From Priapulus caudatus (taxonomy: Eukaryota > Priapulida > Priapulimorpha > Priapulimorphida > Priapulidae): DNA of 43,893 nt. Below the pieces are notes generated by a model. The model saw only the letters and a program-made list of their open reading frames with translations. It did no database searches and had not been told where the DNA came from. The position numbers and the translations under genes are program-made. Positions 20,699-32,600 of the stretch are shown piece after piece. The DNA is taken from positions 227,250-271,142 of the forward strand of contig NW_014577084.1 in assembly GCF_000485595.1 (NCBI RefSeq). The letters are read 5' to 3'. The number at the start of each line of letters is the position of its first letter. The first letter of the stretch is position 1.

Positions 20699-23600
20699 AT
20701 GGCAGTGTCAACTGTTCCTCGATTAACTGGGGCACTGCGAGCTTTCTCGCACATAACAGCTGATGTGGATTATGAAAAATCTGCTGATGCCACCTGGTTA
20801 CCACGCTTCTCCCATCGACGCGAAAGTCAAGATCTAACATGGAGCAAGCTAAAGTCTACCCTGCTAAGCCATTCCTCGAAAAGCATCGAATCTTTGAAGG
20901 AGTTAACTCATGTTGCAAAAGACTTTGGCAAGTGTTTGCTTAAATTTGAATATCAAATAATAGAACATGCCTATAATGTTAACGAGAATAATATAAGGAT
21001 AACCTGTAATTGCTCGCATTCACATTCACATATAGTTGCACCCTTATTAGAGAATCACATTCACAGTGGCCTAATTAATGTTGACTTTTTTATAGTTGGA
21101 AGTTACGCAACTCAGGACGAGGTACAATCGGCTGCAACATTTCTGTTCTCAACATTGAAAGACCATGAGTCAGTTTCAAGAGAAATTGCAAAGACCCTGC
21201 AACAAGCATTTGGCCACTTTACTATGGCCTCTGCTCAGAAAGCTTTACTCATTGTGAAGAAACTACTCTCTGGAATTCCTGAACAAATTAGAGATGAACT
21301 GAAGAAAACTGGTGACAGGGTCCAAATAAACGAAGAGTTTGGTAAAGGTATCAAATTCACAGCACCTCGAGATGAAACTCTTGACCTCCTAAGTTCAGAT
21401 TCTGAAACTGAGGACTATCAAGAATTGAAAATTGATTTGAAATACCACAGTCCTACAGCGAAGAAAACAACAGCAACTGGAAAGTCTAGGGTAAAGCTTT
21501 GCAGAGATCAATCAAGGAGAGGAGTTAGTACAGCAGAAAACAGACAGCCAGATGCATCCTGGTTACAGTTTGAAGTTTTGAAGTACTTTAAAGATGATGA
21601 CAATGAACTTGGCCTACCGGTGTCTGCTATTTGTGCGTCATTGTTTGACATGCTCTCTTCAGACCAGACGAATGAGCAACTTCAAAACGATGTGAGTATC
21701 TTATACAATTATTAACCACAATACTTTATGTTTTTCTTACAACCAAACTATAATTTCTTTGGTATATGTAAAAGCCAAAGTATAAATAACTGTAAGATAT
21801 GAAAGTATAAAGAGGTGAAAATTTGTAGTCTACCTATGATTTATTGTGTTCAACTCAATAAACATGAGCCCAAAGTTACATTAAACACTCAGTCCGCCTT
21901 ATCCCTAATCATTTTTCTCATACATAATCACAATCCAGAAAGATAGACTAAAATCTATAGCATTTAGATGAACTATTAACAGCTTCTATAACTACCAACA
22001 AACCAATTAATAGATCTATCATATCATATAACAAACATTATTGTGAGGCAGAGTAGTTTTATCAATCGGTGGTGAGAAATAATATGTATCCTATGTGGCA
22101 GCACAGCTCAGTGGCCATCATAGGTTATTATTTGTCGTTGCATGTAGCATATAGTCTATCAATTATAATGCAGTATTTTTCGCAACCATATTATATATAA
22201 CCATATAATTAACACATGATACGTACATATACAGACGTGTGTATATGTACTATGTACGTATGTGTTAATTATATGGTTACAACAGTGGTGTGCATATCAG
22301 TTGGTATATGTATATACCACCTGATATGCACAACACTGTTGTAACTGTTGAACAGATATTTTGCATATATATAACTTCTCCCTCGCTATATACCTTCAAA
22401 TCATATATCAAAAATGGCCAACTGGAGAAACAGGTCCTGTTGATAATAAATGATATGTTTTTGTGTTTATTTCTTCTTCAGCTGTTCGATTTTCTGGGCT
22501 TTGAAAGGATTGTGATGATTGAAGGTCTCCTACAAAGTCGAAGCTCACTACTAGACTCTGCGTTTAACCAGGACTTACCTGAATCAAAGCTCCCGTGTGA
22601 ATTGCAGCAAAGCCGACCCAATGTTGCCTGTACAGTTACAGTTCAGGTACATCATGCGTGTATAGCAGAAACGTGATGAAAAAGCTACAATTAATAGCTT
22701 ATTATTTGGTTGGCAAGTATAGGATGAGTATTGAGGTTTAGATTTTATATCAGAGAAATGTCCAGGGTTCTCCCCAGGATGAAATTGAAACAGGGGGAGG
22801 GGGAGAGGGAGGGGGAGGGGGGAGGAAACTAGGGGGTCCGGGGCCTGTCGAATCACTGCAGCAAGAACAAGTCCGCACCTGCAGCTACAACACCACGCAT
22901 CTATTTGCCTAATATATTTAACAACATTATATTATAGTTATATATATACTACTATAACAACTATAACTACTATAACAACTATATATAACGTTGTTATATA
23001 TAGTAAATAGATGCGTGTGTGCTGTAGCTGCAGGTGCGGACTTGTTTCTTGCTGGGCCAGTGGGTGCGATGGCAATTCTTGCCGGAGGTGCCCTCAATTG
23101 CAGTAGCAGCAGCGCCTCCAAAGCTGACTCACTCAGCCTGTTCCTCAATGTAGCCATTTCCATTTTTTTAAAAAGAAAAAAGTTTTCCCAAACGGCAGGC
23201 GCGCGCCGTTTTGCGCAACGTAGGAGAGAACCTGATGTCACACTATGCAAATGAAAAGTTTAATATGAATTTTTTTATGCAAATATACATGTTTATTTAC
23301 CAGTGTTGACAGTGCATAATTTACATGTAAACCTGAATGTGTCTGTACACATTAAGTGTAAAGATGCCGAAGTAAAGCATCAGCAATTCGTGCCTTTACT
23401 GACCAGTAACACATGCCAGCATACATTGATGCACGATTTTCGTGCCAATCTATGTTTTTAATGTATGAATTTTTACTTAGAGGGAACTGGCATGTTGGTG
23501 GAGAGAAACCAACCCACGCTGCTCTAAATTGTTTTACAGTCGAATCTGATGAAACAACTGAAAAAACAGTTGCGGAAGGAAGCAGAAGAAGATGAGAGAG

Positions 23601-26600
23601 ATGAATGGAAAAATTCGAGCCACTCGAGAAAAGTTTCCATTCCACAAAGCACTGAGAGATGAGAGTTGGGTAATCATCAGAATATTAGTTTCAAATAAGC
23701 ATAGTAATAACGCGTTATAAATTCGATTTCCCTTTAAGCTGATACCCTAATTGATATTTGGTGCAGTGTTGTTACCGTTCTATATAGCTACTAGCTGGGC
23801 TACCCGCGATGCCCCGGATTAAAGGAGAAAAGCAGCTAGAATTTAGCTCTGCCATGACGCCTATACATCCATCCCTCTCCTTCCCTTTCCATTTTCTCTC
23901 TATTACCTCCCCCGCCCCTCCCTCCCCTCCCTTTTTTTCTTTTTCCTTATTACATAAATAAATCTACAACATATAATGGGGAATCTGTCCAAACTCATTC
24001 GAAATCAGATCCGCTAATCTCGCAGGGGGCGCACCCGCCAAATGAGATTCTTATCATTGGATTGAACTCTTGTATATTTTGTATTGCTATATGAATTCTT
24101 AGGTATATTTTTGATTATTTCTTGTAATGCCCCTCTCGGTCATGTGGAAGAAAGCGAAAATTAAATTATAAAACATAGGAAGCCAATGAGAACATGAGAA
24201 TTTGAAGAAACATTGACAAAGAATTAAAGACACGGTAGATTTATATAAATACCTATAGACCCGGTGTGCACATGAGCAATAAGATTAGTTAAGGTATCAT
24301 ATACTCTCGTTTTTGTGTTTTGTTTTTCATATTTGTTGGCTTAAATTCTGAATTTTTTTGGCTTAAATTATGTCCATCGCGTCATGCTGATTCAGATATA
24401 TATGGTGTAGGGGTCACCGTCTTACCGTGGGTTCGACAAGATAGACACCACCGGCATAGAGTGACAGACAGATTCCCAGGCTTCATTTTTAAGGGCGCGA
24501 TCTGCGCTCATGCGCTCCACCACGCGCGACGCATAAATTGTGCCATGGTGCCGCAATCATCGCGCCTCAGTAAAAGTGCTTGAACATCGACGCACCAAAA
24601 GTCTGTTATCGCAAACTCGATCGTGTACATTCAAAAAAGCCCCGGCCGCTGTCAACGCGTGGCCTTGAGGCTAGTTTTCCTGTCCATAGAGTTGTCACTG
24701 TTGCAATGCGATCCAGCGAGCCCTGAAGTGGAGTATCTATTCTAGCCCCAAACTCTATATTCAGATAGCTTCACATAGAATTGCAACTTTCATACACGCC
24801 TTCCGGCAGGGCTCATTTACACAGTCGTCCGGGTCGTCCGTGACGACTGATTTTCTCTCGGGCAAATACAAATTAGCTTATCGTGGTATTCCGTGTCCAA
24901 CCTCTATAAAAAGGTTATATTCATACATGCGCGGCGTTCATTTTACATACGGGCCAAGGGTTGCAAGAAAAAGAAACAATACGCTGGCAAACGTACATGT
25001 CTATGACGCATGTCTGGCTTGCTGATAACAAAGATAACATACGTGTTTATCAACACAATGTTTTGTGTTTAATTTTCAATTTTGCTCATCCTGTGAATTG
25101 ACACATACTGGTCATATGCGCCGGGAACGTGCTTAATTAATGCTTAGTAAGTGTTAGTAAGTTCAGTAATGTTACGTAGCTTACTAATCGGTAAAATCTA
25201 TGAAATAAAGAATTGTTTATGCAGCACTTATTAATTACTGATTATTAGAGCGGTCATTGATCCCCAGCCTCATTTACACATTACCAATTTTATTATGCTT
25301 CATATTAATGAGTGGAAACTAGATGCGAATGCATGTCTGCTGAGTCTCAGCAATAACGCGCTACAAATGGTCACATCTGATGAGGCCTTTGCTTATGAAA
25401 GCGAACTCGGGAGCATCAGCGCTGAGCAGGAGGGCGCATGCAGCACATGTGTTAAATAAATGATCCGACAACCAAAAAACTCTTGAGACAGACTCCGGAC
25501 AACCCAAAAAAAACATAAAATTGAGTCACGCGCTTTCGTCGCTATGGCAAGACCTTTTAAGGGTGTGATTTGTTTAGTGAGCTCTCCATCATGGCCTCTT
25601 AAGGGTGTAAATCTTTTAATGGAGCTGTCTCCATCATGCCTCTATGGCGTGTGATTAATCGAGCGTGAAAGTCCTCCTCATGGTGTCTAAGGGAGTCATT
25701 AGTATCTCTCCTGTACGTTTTCAAATCTGAAAGCCTCGATCCCCCATTTATGTAGTAGATGTAGTATATTCACAACCCTAGCTAAACTTGCATCTATTTA
25801 CCGCTTATACTTGGATTAGTAATATGTATAGATGTACTGATATTTCAGCCAGTTGATGCATGATGTGATACGCTGTGTATTCATAACCGGTTGCTATTAT
25901 GAACTTTTTTTAAGGGCGGCCCAGCTAGATGCTGCTGCCAAAGTTCCTCTATTTCAAGACAGGCTTCCCCGCACCGATACTGTAGTGGAGAAGTTTCCCC
26001 ATGTGTTTGACTTGTATGCTGAAGCTAAGAGTTCATCTGCCTTTGTGGGAGGAGCAACGGTACAGATCATGCGCACGCTTTACTAAATGCAACGTCCTCT
26101 CAAATCATTGTGTAACTGTTGTTCTAAAGATTTGCTTTAGTTGTATGAACCGTATTTGTGACGTCAGCAACTACCCTTTCTGTTCCAACTCCAAATCCTT
26201 CATTTTCTGTTAGATGTAACTCAAATAGTCGCTGATAATTTCTGCATTACAGTGTCGTGAAGTTTTATTTAAATCGTGATCTCATACTATTTGATAGATG
26301 GTATTGCCAGATGGGTTTGATCGGAAAGACAACAAATTGTACGAAGAAGTAAACATTCCGCCAACAGAGCAAGCTCCAGTTGGAGAAGACTTTCATCTAA
26401 TCCAGATCTCAGAGCTGGATGAGGTATCTAATAAAGTTTTTTTTAAGTATTTGAGATTTTGTAGATAATCCAATATCCAATTGAATCCATATTCAAAATG
26501 AGTATACTGTATACTGAAACATTAATGATTCAACCAGAACTAAGACAATAAGGGATATTCTTGTCTTACCTCGAATAGAACCTGTATAAGAGAGTGTCTA

Positions 26601-29600
26601 TAAGTCTCCTACCATGTTCTTGCAGATAGCCCAGGTGGCCTTTAGAAGTACTAAGCAGCTGAACAAGATACAGTCGGTAGTGTGTGAGACAGCGTACTAC
26701 AGCAACGAAAATCTGCTGATATGCGCTCCGACTGGTGCTGGCAAGACGAACATTGCCATGCTCACTGTGTTGCATGAGATTAAGAAGCACATCCACCAGG
26801 GAGTCATCAAGAAGGATGATTTTAAGGTATGTTGTCTTTCCCTGCAGGAACTATCTAGTGTGTGTATGCGTATCATATCGGTTATGAGTTTGCAGCATAG
26901 AAATAGCTATATTTTAGTCTGGACGTTCCCTTTATTTACACACTCACTGCACTAGCTTTGTGATCATCATCATTGCTATACAAAATATCGCAACACAAGT
27001 ACATCGTTATATGAGATCAAACTGTACACTGTTATGTATGTAATATATCCATGAATATGCAGTGCTCAATTTTAACAAAGGTCGTCCGTGACGACTGGAT
27101 TTTCTCTCGGGCAACTACAAATTGCTTCCGTGGTTGTTCGGTGTCCAACCTCTAAATTAATTTTGAAATTTTTTTTTTTTATTTTCAATTTTTGCTCATC
27201 TGTGACTTGACACAGTGTTAATGTAAATGTTATGAAATAAATTTCATGCAACTTTTAATTACTATTATTATACGTCATTGATCCCAGCATCATTTACCAC
27301 ATTACCAATATTTTATTCTCTTCATATAATGAGTGAAACAATGCGAATGGCCGTGTCTGCTGTCACTGCAATACGTACAAAATGTACATGATTAGGCCTT
27401 TTGCTTTACAGCACTGAGCATCACGTGAGCAGAGCGCATGCAGCACATGTTTAAATAATATCCGGACAACCAAAACTCTTGAGGGACAACCATATGCTAC
27501 TCTCTTGGTTGTCCTCCGGACAACCCAAAAAAAACCTTAAAATTGAGCACTGAATATGTCAGGGGTGCCTTACTATATTCAATTCTAGGTTGTCTACATA
27601 GCACCGATGAAAGCTCTGGCTGCAGAGATGGTCAGGAATTTTGGCCAGAAGTTGGAGCCACTAGGAATACAAGTAAAAGAGTTGACTGGAGATATGCAAC
27701 TGACAAAGACAGAAATCATGCAAACGCAGGTAAATAGCTCGGAAACTCGCTAATATGTAGAGTTTTTGGACTGAGTGTGAATACGCTGTCTAGTCGAAAA
27801 GATGGTCTGTTATGAACGATGCTGTTGAAGTGCTGCTGCATTCACTCTAAGTTGGCGGGAAGGCGTGCATTCCTTATGCATCCTAGAAGCTACACTTGTG
27901 AAGCAATTGTCACAAACAACTTCAACCAAGTTGGCCATCAAAGCTCCAACTCCAAATATACTCTTCGTTATTCAATGTCGCACGCTTACCACTGTAGCGG
28001 GAAGGGTGTGGAAGGTAAAGGCAGAGAGGAGAGAGGGGGAGGAAAAGGAAAGAGACATTAAAAGAGGAAGGAGAAATTCTGTCGGTCAATTTTGATGTGA
28101 AAATAACCAGAGAAATTGCCTCGGTTTAGACACAATAACCAGTTTAACATTCAGGATTGGTCATATCTGGTTATAACATGGCATTGTGTGTAACATGTTA
28201 AGTGTTTTGTCTATTCCACCTGAGTGTAAACTTTCACGCTGAATGTAAACTTTCAGGCTGACCGTAAACCTTCACTCCGGAAGTAAACTTTCACGCTCAA
28301 TGTAAACTCACGCCGAACGTGAACCTCCTTTTGCCACTCGCCTGTAGATGCTGGTGACGACGCCGGAGAAGTGGGACGTGGTGACGCGTAAGGGCGCCGG
28401 TGACGTGGCGCTCACGCAGCTTGTGCGTCTGCTCATCATCGACGAAGTACACCTGCTGCACGACGACCGCGGGGCCGTGCTGGAGAGTCTCGTCGCTAGG
28501 ACGCTACGACAGGTGCTGCGCCCTATGTCGGGAAATATATATATAAGCCACAGACATACATGCTATTAGTTAATGAATTTATTTTAATTTTTTAAATTGT
28601 AATTAATTTTATTATTTTATGTTATTTATTAAGAAAAAAGTTATTTAAATTTTATGAACTCATAGTCAATTAAGGTATAGCTTTAACAGCAATATAGCAG
28701 CTCTGCTCTGTTATCAATATATGAAATCAGTTAGGAGAAATATACGATCCTAGATATAGTTGTACGTGCACCAAGCGTTGGACTGTGAGTGTATTACGCA
28801 GTTAGATGAACTTTAGGTGGCTGCAGATGCCATTTTAAAAGCTGCATATGGAGCACCGTCATTCTGATACATTGACATATGAACACACTTCCGTGGTAAT
28901 TGAATAACCTCTGCAGTATTCCCAACTCTATTTATTTATATTTTAGGTGGAGTCGTCTCAATTAATGATCCGTATCGTCGGTCTATCAGCAACTCTGCCA
29001 AACTACATGGATGTGGCACAGTTCTTAAGGGTCAACCCATATGTTGGTCTTTTCTTCTTTGATGGTCGTTTTAGGTGAGCTTTATCGATATATTTTTGAT
29101 ATATGACTTACAATTGTTTCTTGACTATATCTCACAATATATGCTATATGTGCTATATTATAATATTAGCGATTTTAATCTGAAACTGTGTATATATATG
29201 AGTACATGAAGGTGGTATGATGGATAGGATCGAAAAAATGCGGATGCAGCAACAGTCATGCGAGCCTAGCACTCGCCGTCAGTGCTGTGGGAAAATTTGA
29301 ACACTCTTACCTTATGTATTATTATCAGGAGCATCACAATATAGACGATCTCTATTATGACACTCCTGTTACTAATTACTACATAATGAGTCGCGACATA
29401 TTCATAGGAGAAGTTGGCCATACAGAAGCACTTATTATATGCCTCTATAAGGCTTCTATACTGTTTTTACAGACCAGTTCCACTTGGCCAAACCTTCATA
29501 GGAGTTAAAGGTAGAAATCCAATGCAGTTGATGGGAGCCATGGACGAAGTTTGTTACGAAAAAGTTGCTGAACAAGTGAAAAATGGGCACCAGGTACACT

Positions 29601-32600
29601 TAACTCCTGTCACAAAATATTGATTGCCATCATAACATCTCATCAACCCTTGAGTGGCCATTATATACGCCGGACTATGCTTGTCTACGTGTAGCAGTTA
29701 CGAACGAGGAATTTCTTGCTGTTTCTCAGGTGATGGTCTTTGTTCACGCGCGTAATGCCACAGTGCGCACTGCTATGACGCTGCGGGACAAGGCCTCGTC
29801 GAAGAACGAGCTCCGTATGTTTTCCGCGGATCAGGACTCCAAGTTTGGGTTGGCTCAGAAGCAGGTATTTGTTTATTCGGGTAAAATAGGTTGCAGATCT
29901 AGCTTGTGTAACCAACATCATGTTGAATTAGGCCATTCCTCATTTACTCATACTTCATTACAAATACTCGTTTAAATACACTTTTGTTGCATATCATAAG
30001 TATATTGTGCCTCTATTAATGTCATTGCAGTTAAGCGACACCCTATTATTCATGTATAATTGTATTTATTGATATTATGTGCTTTGATTTTGCTATAATG
30101 ATCTACCACACTTTTTTTTCAGATGACACGATCACGAAACATGCAGATGAAAGAACTTTTCGAGGATGGCTTCAGCATTCATCACGCTGGGATGCTGCGC
30201 AGCGACAGGAATCTCGTGGAGAGATTCTTTACGAGCGGTCTCATCAAGGTGCTCTGCTGCACCGCGACCCTCGCCTGGGGCGTCAATCTTCCCGCGCACG
30301 CTGTCATCATCAAGGTAAGGCTGTCCACTCTTAAGTTTAGGTCAGGGGTTCTTAACCTGTGATCCAGGGACCCCTTTTGGGTCCGTGGATGGGCTTCAGG
30401 GGGTCCGTGAACCAGGCGCATACAAAATTGTGTGTTTATGTGCTTATGTACGTGCATTTTGCTGGGGAGCGGCCATAGCTTTCACCAGATTCTCAGAGGG
30501 GTCCATGATGCAAAAAAGGTTAAGAACCACTGGTTTAGGTCATGTACTGGTCGGCAACTAGTCAGACTTATGACAATCTAATGTATGCTGCTGGGGTCGA
30601 GTGTGTATTGTCGTCTGTGTACAAGGTTTGTTATTACAGGGTTGAAATACCTTGTTTTGTTAACTTCAGTCTGACCTTCTATCTTCACATAGATTCGTTG
30701 AGAAAAAGTGCACAAATGTGTCTGTGAACTTATTATGCATTGCAATTACCAATTCTGTTCCAGCCATCACTACATTAATCGTGTTGATCATTTTGCTTCT
30801 ATTGTAATGAATCAATGATGTTATTTTATTATTATTATTACTATTATTATTATATTATTATTATATAATTATATTCGAATTATTTTACGTCGGTGCCAAT
30901 GTTTCTGGGTCATCATTCGCAAGGCTGTGTGTATGACTGTCACCTTGTTATATGTCGTGCAGGGCACTCAGATTTACGATGCGAAGCACGGCATGTTCAT
31001 CGACCTCGGGATGCTGGACGTGATGCAGATATTCGGGCGCGCGGGGCGGCCGCAGTACGACAAGTACGGACACGGCACGATCATCACGAGCCACGACAAG
31101 CTGTCGCACTACCTGTCTCTGCTCACCCGCCAAAACCCGATCGAGAGCCAGTTTCTCGGCAGCCTCACCGACAATCTAAACGCAGAGGTGGGAATGTTGA
31201 TGGTGCTGATTCTGTAATGTACTGTATATGTATATATATATATTCTATATATTTATATATATATTATATATATTAATGTATATATTATTTATATAGAGAG
31301 AGAGAGAGAGAGAACGCACGCAGTGCTACCTTACCCACGCACACATATATATATATATATATATATTCCTCTCTGTAATTTTGAATTGAATGAGTGTGAA
31401 TGAAGTGTCACCATATTGGTATTGTCACACATAATTAAGTCTGTATGATGTACAGGTTGCGCTTGGAACTGTGACTAATGTCGAGGAAGCAGTGGAGTGG
31501 CTCAGTTACACCTACCTGTTCGTTCGAATGCGCAAGAACTTCCACGCCTATGGAATCCCGTTCACTGCGTTACAAGTGTGTATGAAGATGATTGTGATAT
31601 TTTGTTGTTCTTATTCCTTTTATTTGCCTTTTTAATCCCGTTTTCATCGTAATTTTGTTTTATTTTATCTTAGTCTACTATTAATAATTTGTGTGCATAC
31701 TTCAGTATGGTTGTAAATGTCGACAATTGCCACATTAGTCCTACGTACTTTTGCGTGGATCGCTAGGCAATAGTGCATTTTTCACAAGCTTGGCAACATT
31801 GCAAATGAGCGTTCAATTTGTTGACTAAAGAAACTTTTTGTCACCTGATTTATAATTGCATTGCTCATTGTGTTGCACTGTGATCACAGAACGATCCGAT
31901 GCTACTCGGCCACAGAAAGGTTCAGATAGTTCATGCTGCTCGCCAACTGGACTCGGCCCACATGGTCAGGTTTGAGGAGCGCACTGGGTTTCTCTTCTCA
32001 ACAGATCTGGGTCGCATAGCCAGCCACTTTTACATCAAGGTACTAACCATATGGTTCTTCAATTTTTGGGTGTTCACAAGATTTGTGATTCGTGACAGAT
32101 GACAAAGATAAATACAAGCTTTTCTGAGATTCCTGCTCCCACGTAATGCATGGGAGTATATATTAGCAAATTGTTTCACAAATTTGCATATATTAGAACT
32201 GTCTGAATGAGATCTGTATTTGGGCGCTAATACTTTCAGTATGACACGGTAGCGACGATCAATGAAGAGCTAAAGTCTGCGATGACAGAGGCAGATATCC
32301 TCGCGACAGTGTCCAAAGCTCAGGAGTTTGAACAGATCAAGGTATCACTGTGGTGCATTATCAAAAGTATGAATTTCTAATATTTTCATGTACGTAGAAC
32401 CATAAGCAATTTCAAGCTTAGGTGAAGACATGCAGTACCAAGACAGTATCCATATCTTGAGAGAGTTTGAACAGATTAAGGAATAACTGTTGTGCATTGT
32501 CACAAGTGAAAATTTTTATATGTTAGATGTACATCGATCCATAATCGGTTCCACAGTAGCTGTGTATACGTACAGAAATCACTCGCTTATCACAGGCGTC

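Larger units (their letters stand above)
20699..26423 (+). other. ASCC3: ASCC3 N-terminal region (exons 1-6; ASCC2-binding part)
   Basis: It begins [11 protein letters not shown], the conserved ASCC3 N-terminus, and continues with [22 protein letters not shown] and [19 protein letters not shown] blocks that align with the helical region known in human ASCC3 to bind ASCC2. Exon 4 (from 23540) encodes [16 protein letters not shown], matching the basic KQLMKQYRREEK segment of human. The acidic [11 protein letters not shown] loop is lineage-specific. Exon 4 ends in phase 0 at its only visible donor, while exon 5 needs phase 2, and about 25 family residues are absent between them, so one short exon was missed or is lost. 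A likely 5' UTR acceptor ends at 20666. Confidence 0.85.
26626..31187 (+). other. ASCC3: ASCC3 helicase cassette 1 (RecA1-RecA2)
   Basis: All superfamily 2 motifs can be read: Walker A APTGAGKT (exon 7), [10 protein letters not shown] (exon 8), TTPEKWD and the DEVH box IIDEVHLL (exon 9), GLSATLPNY (exon 10), the PVPLGQTF linker (exon 11), [11 protein letters not shown] (exon 12), [15 protein letters not shown] (exon 13) and [12 protein letters not shown] (exon 14). No catalytic residue is missing, so the cassette is predicted to bind and hydrolyse ATP. Confidence 0.96.

Noticed and set aside
20921-20940. GT donor inside CAAGTGTTT as an alternative to the GC donor
   Set aside because: Splicing there to 21096 shifts the frame away from the conserved [13 protein letters not shown] reading; only the GC donor at 20928 restores the family sequence.
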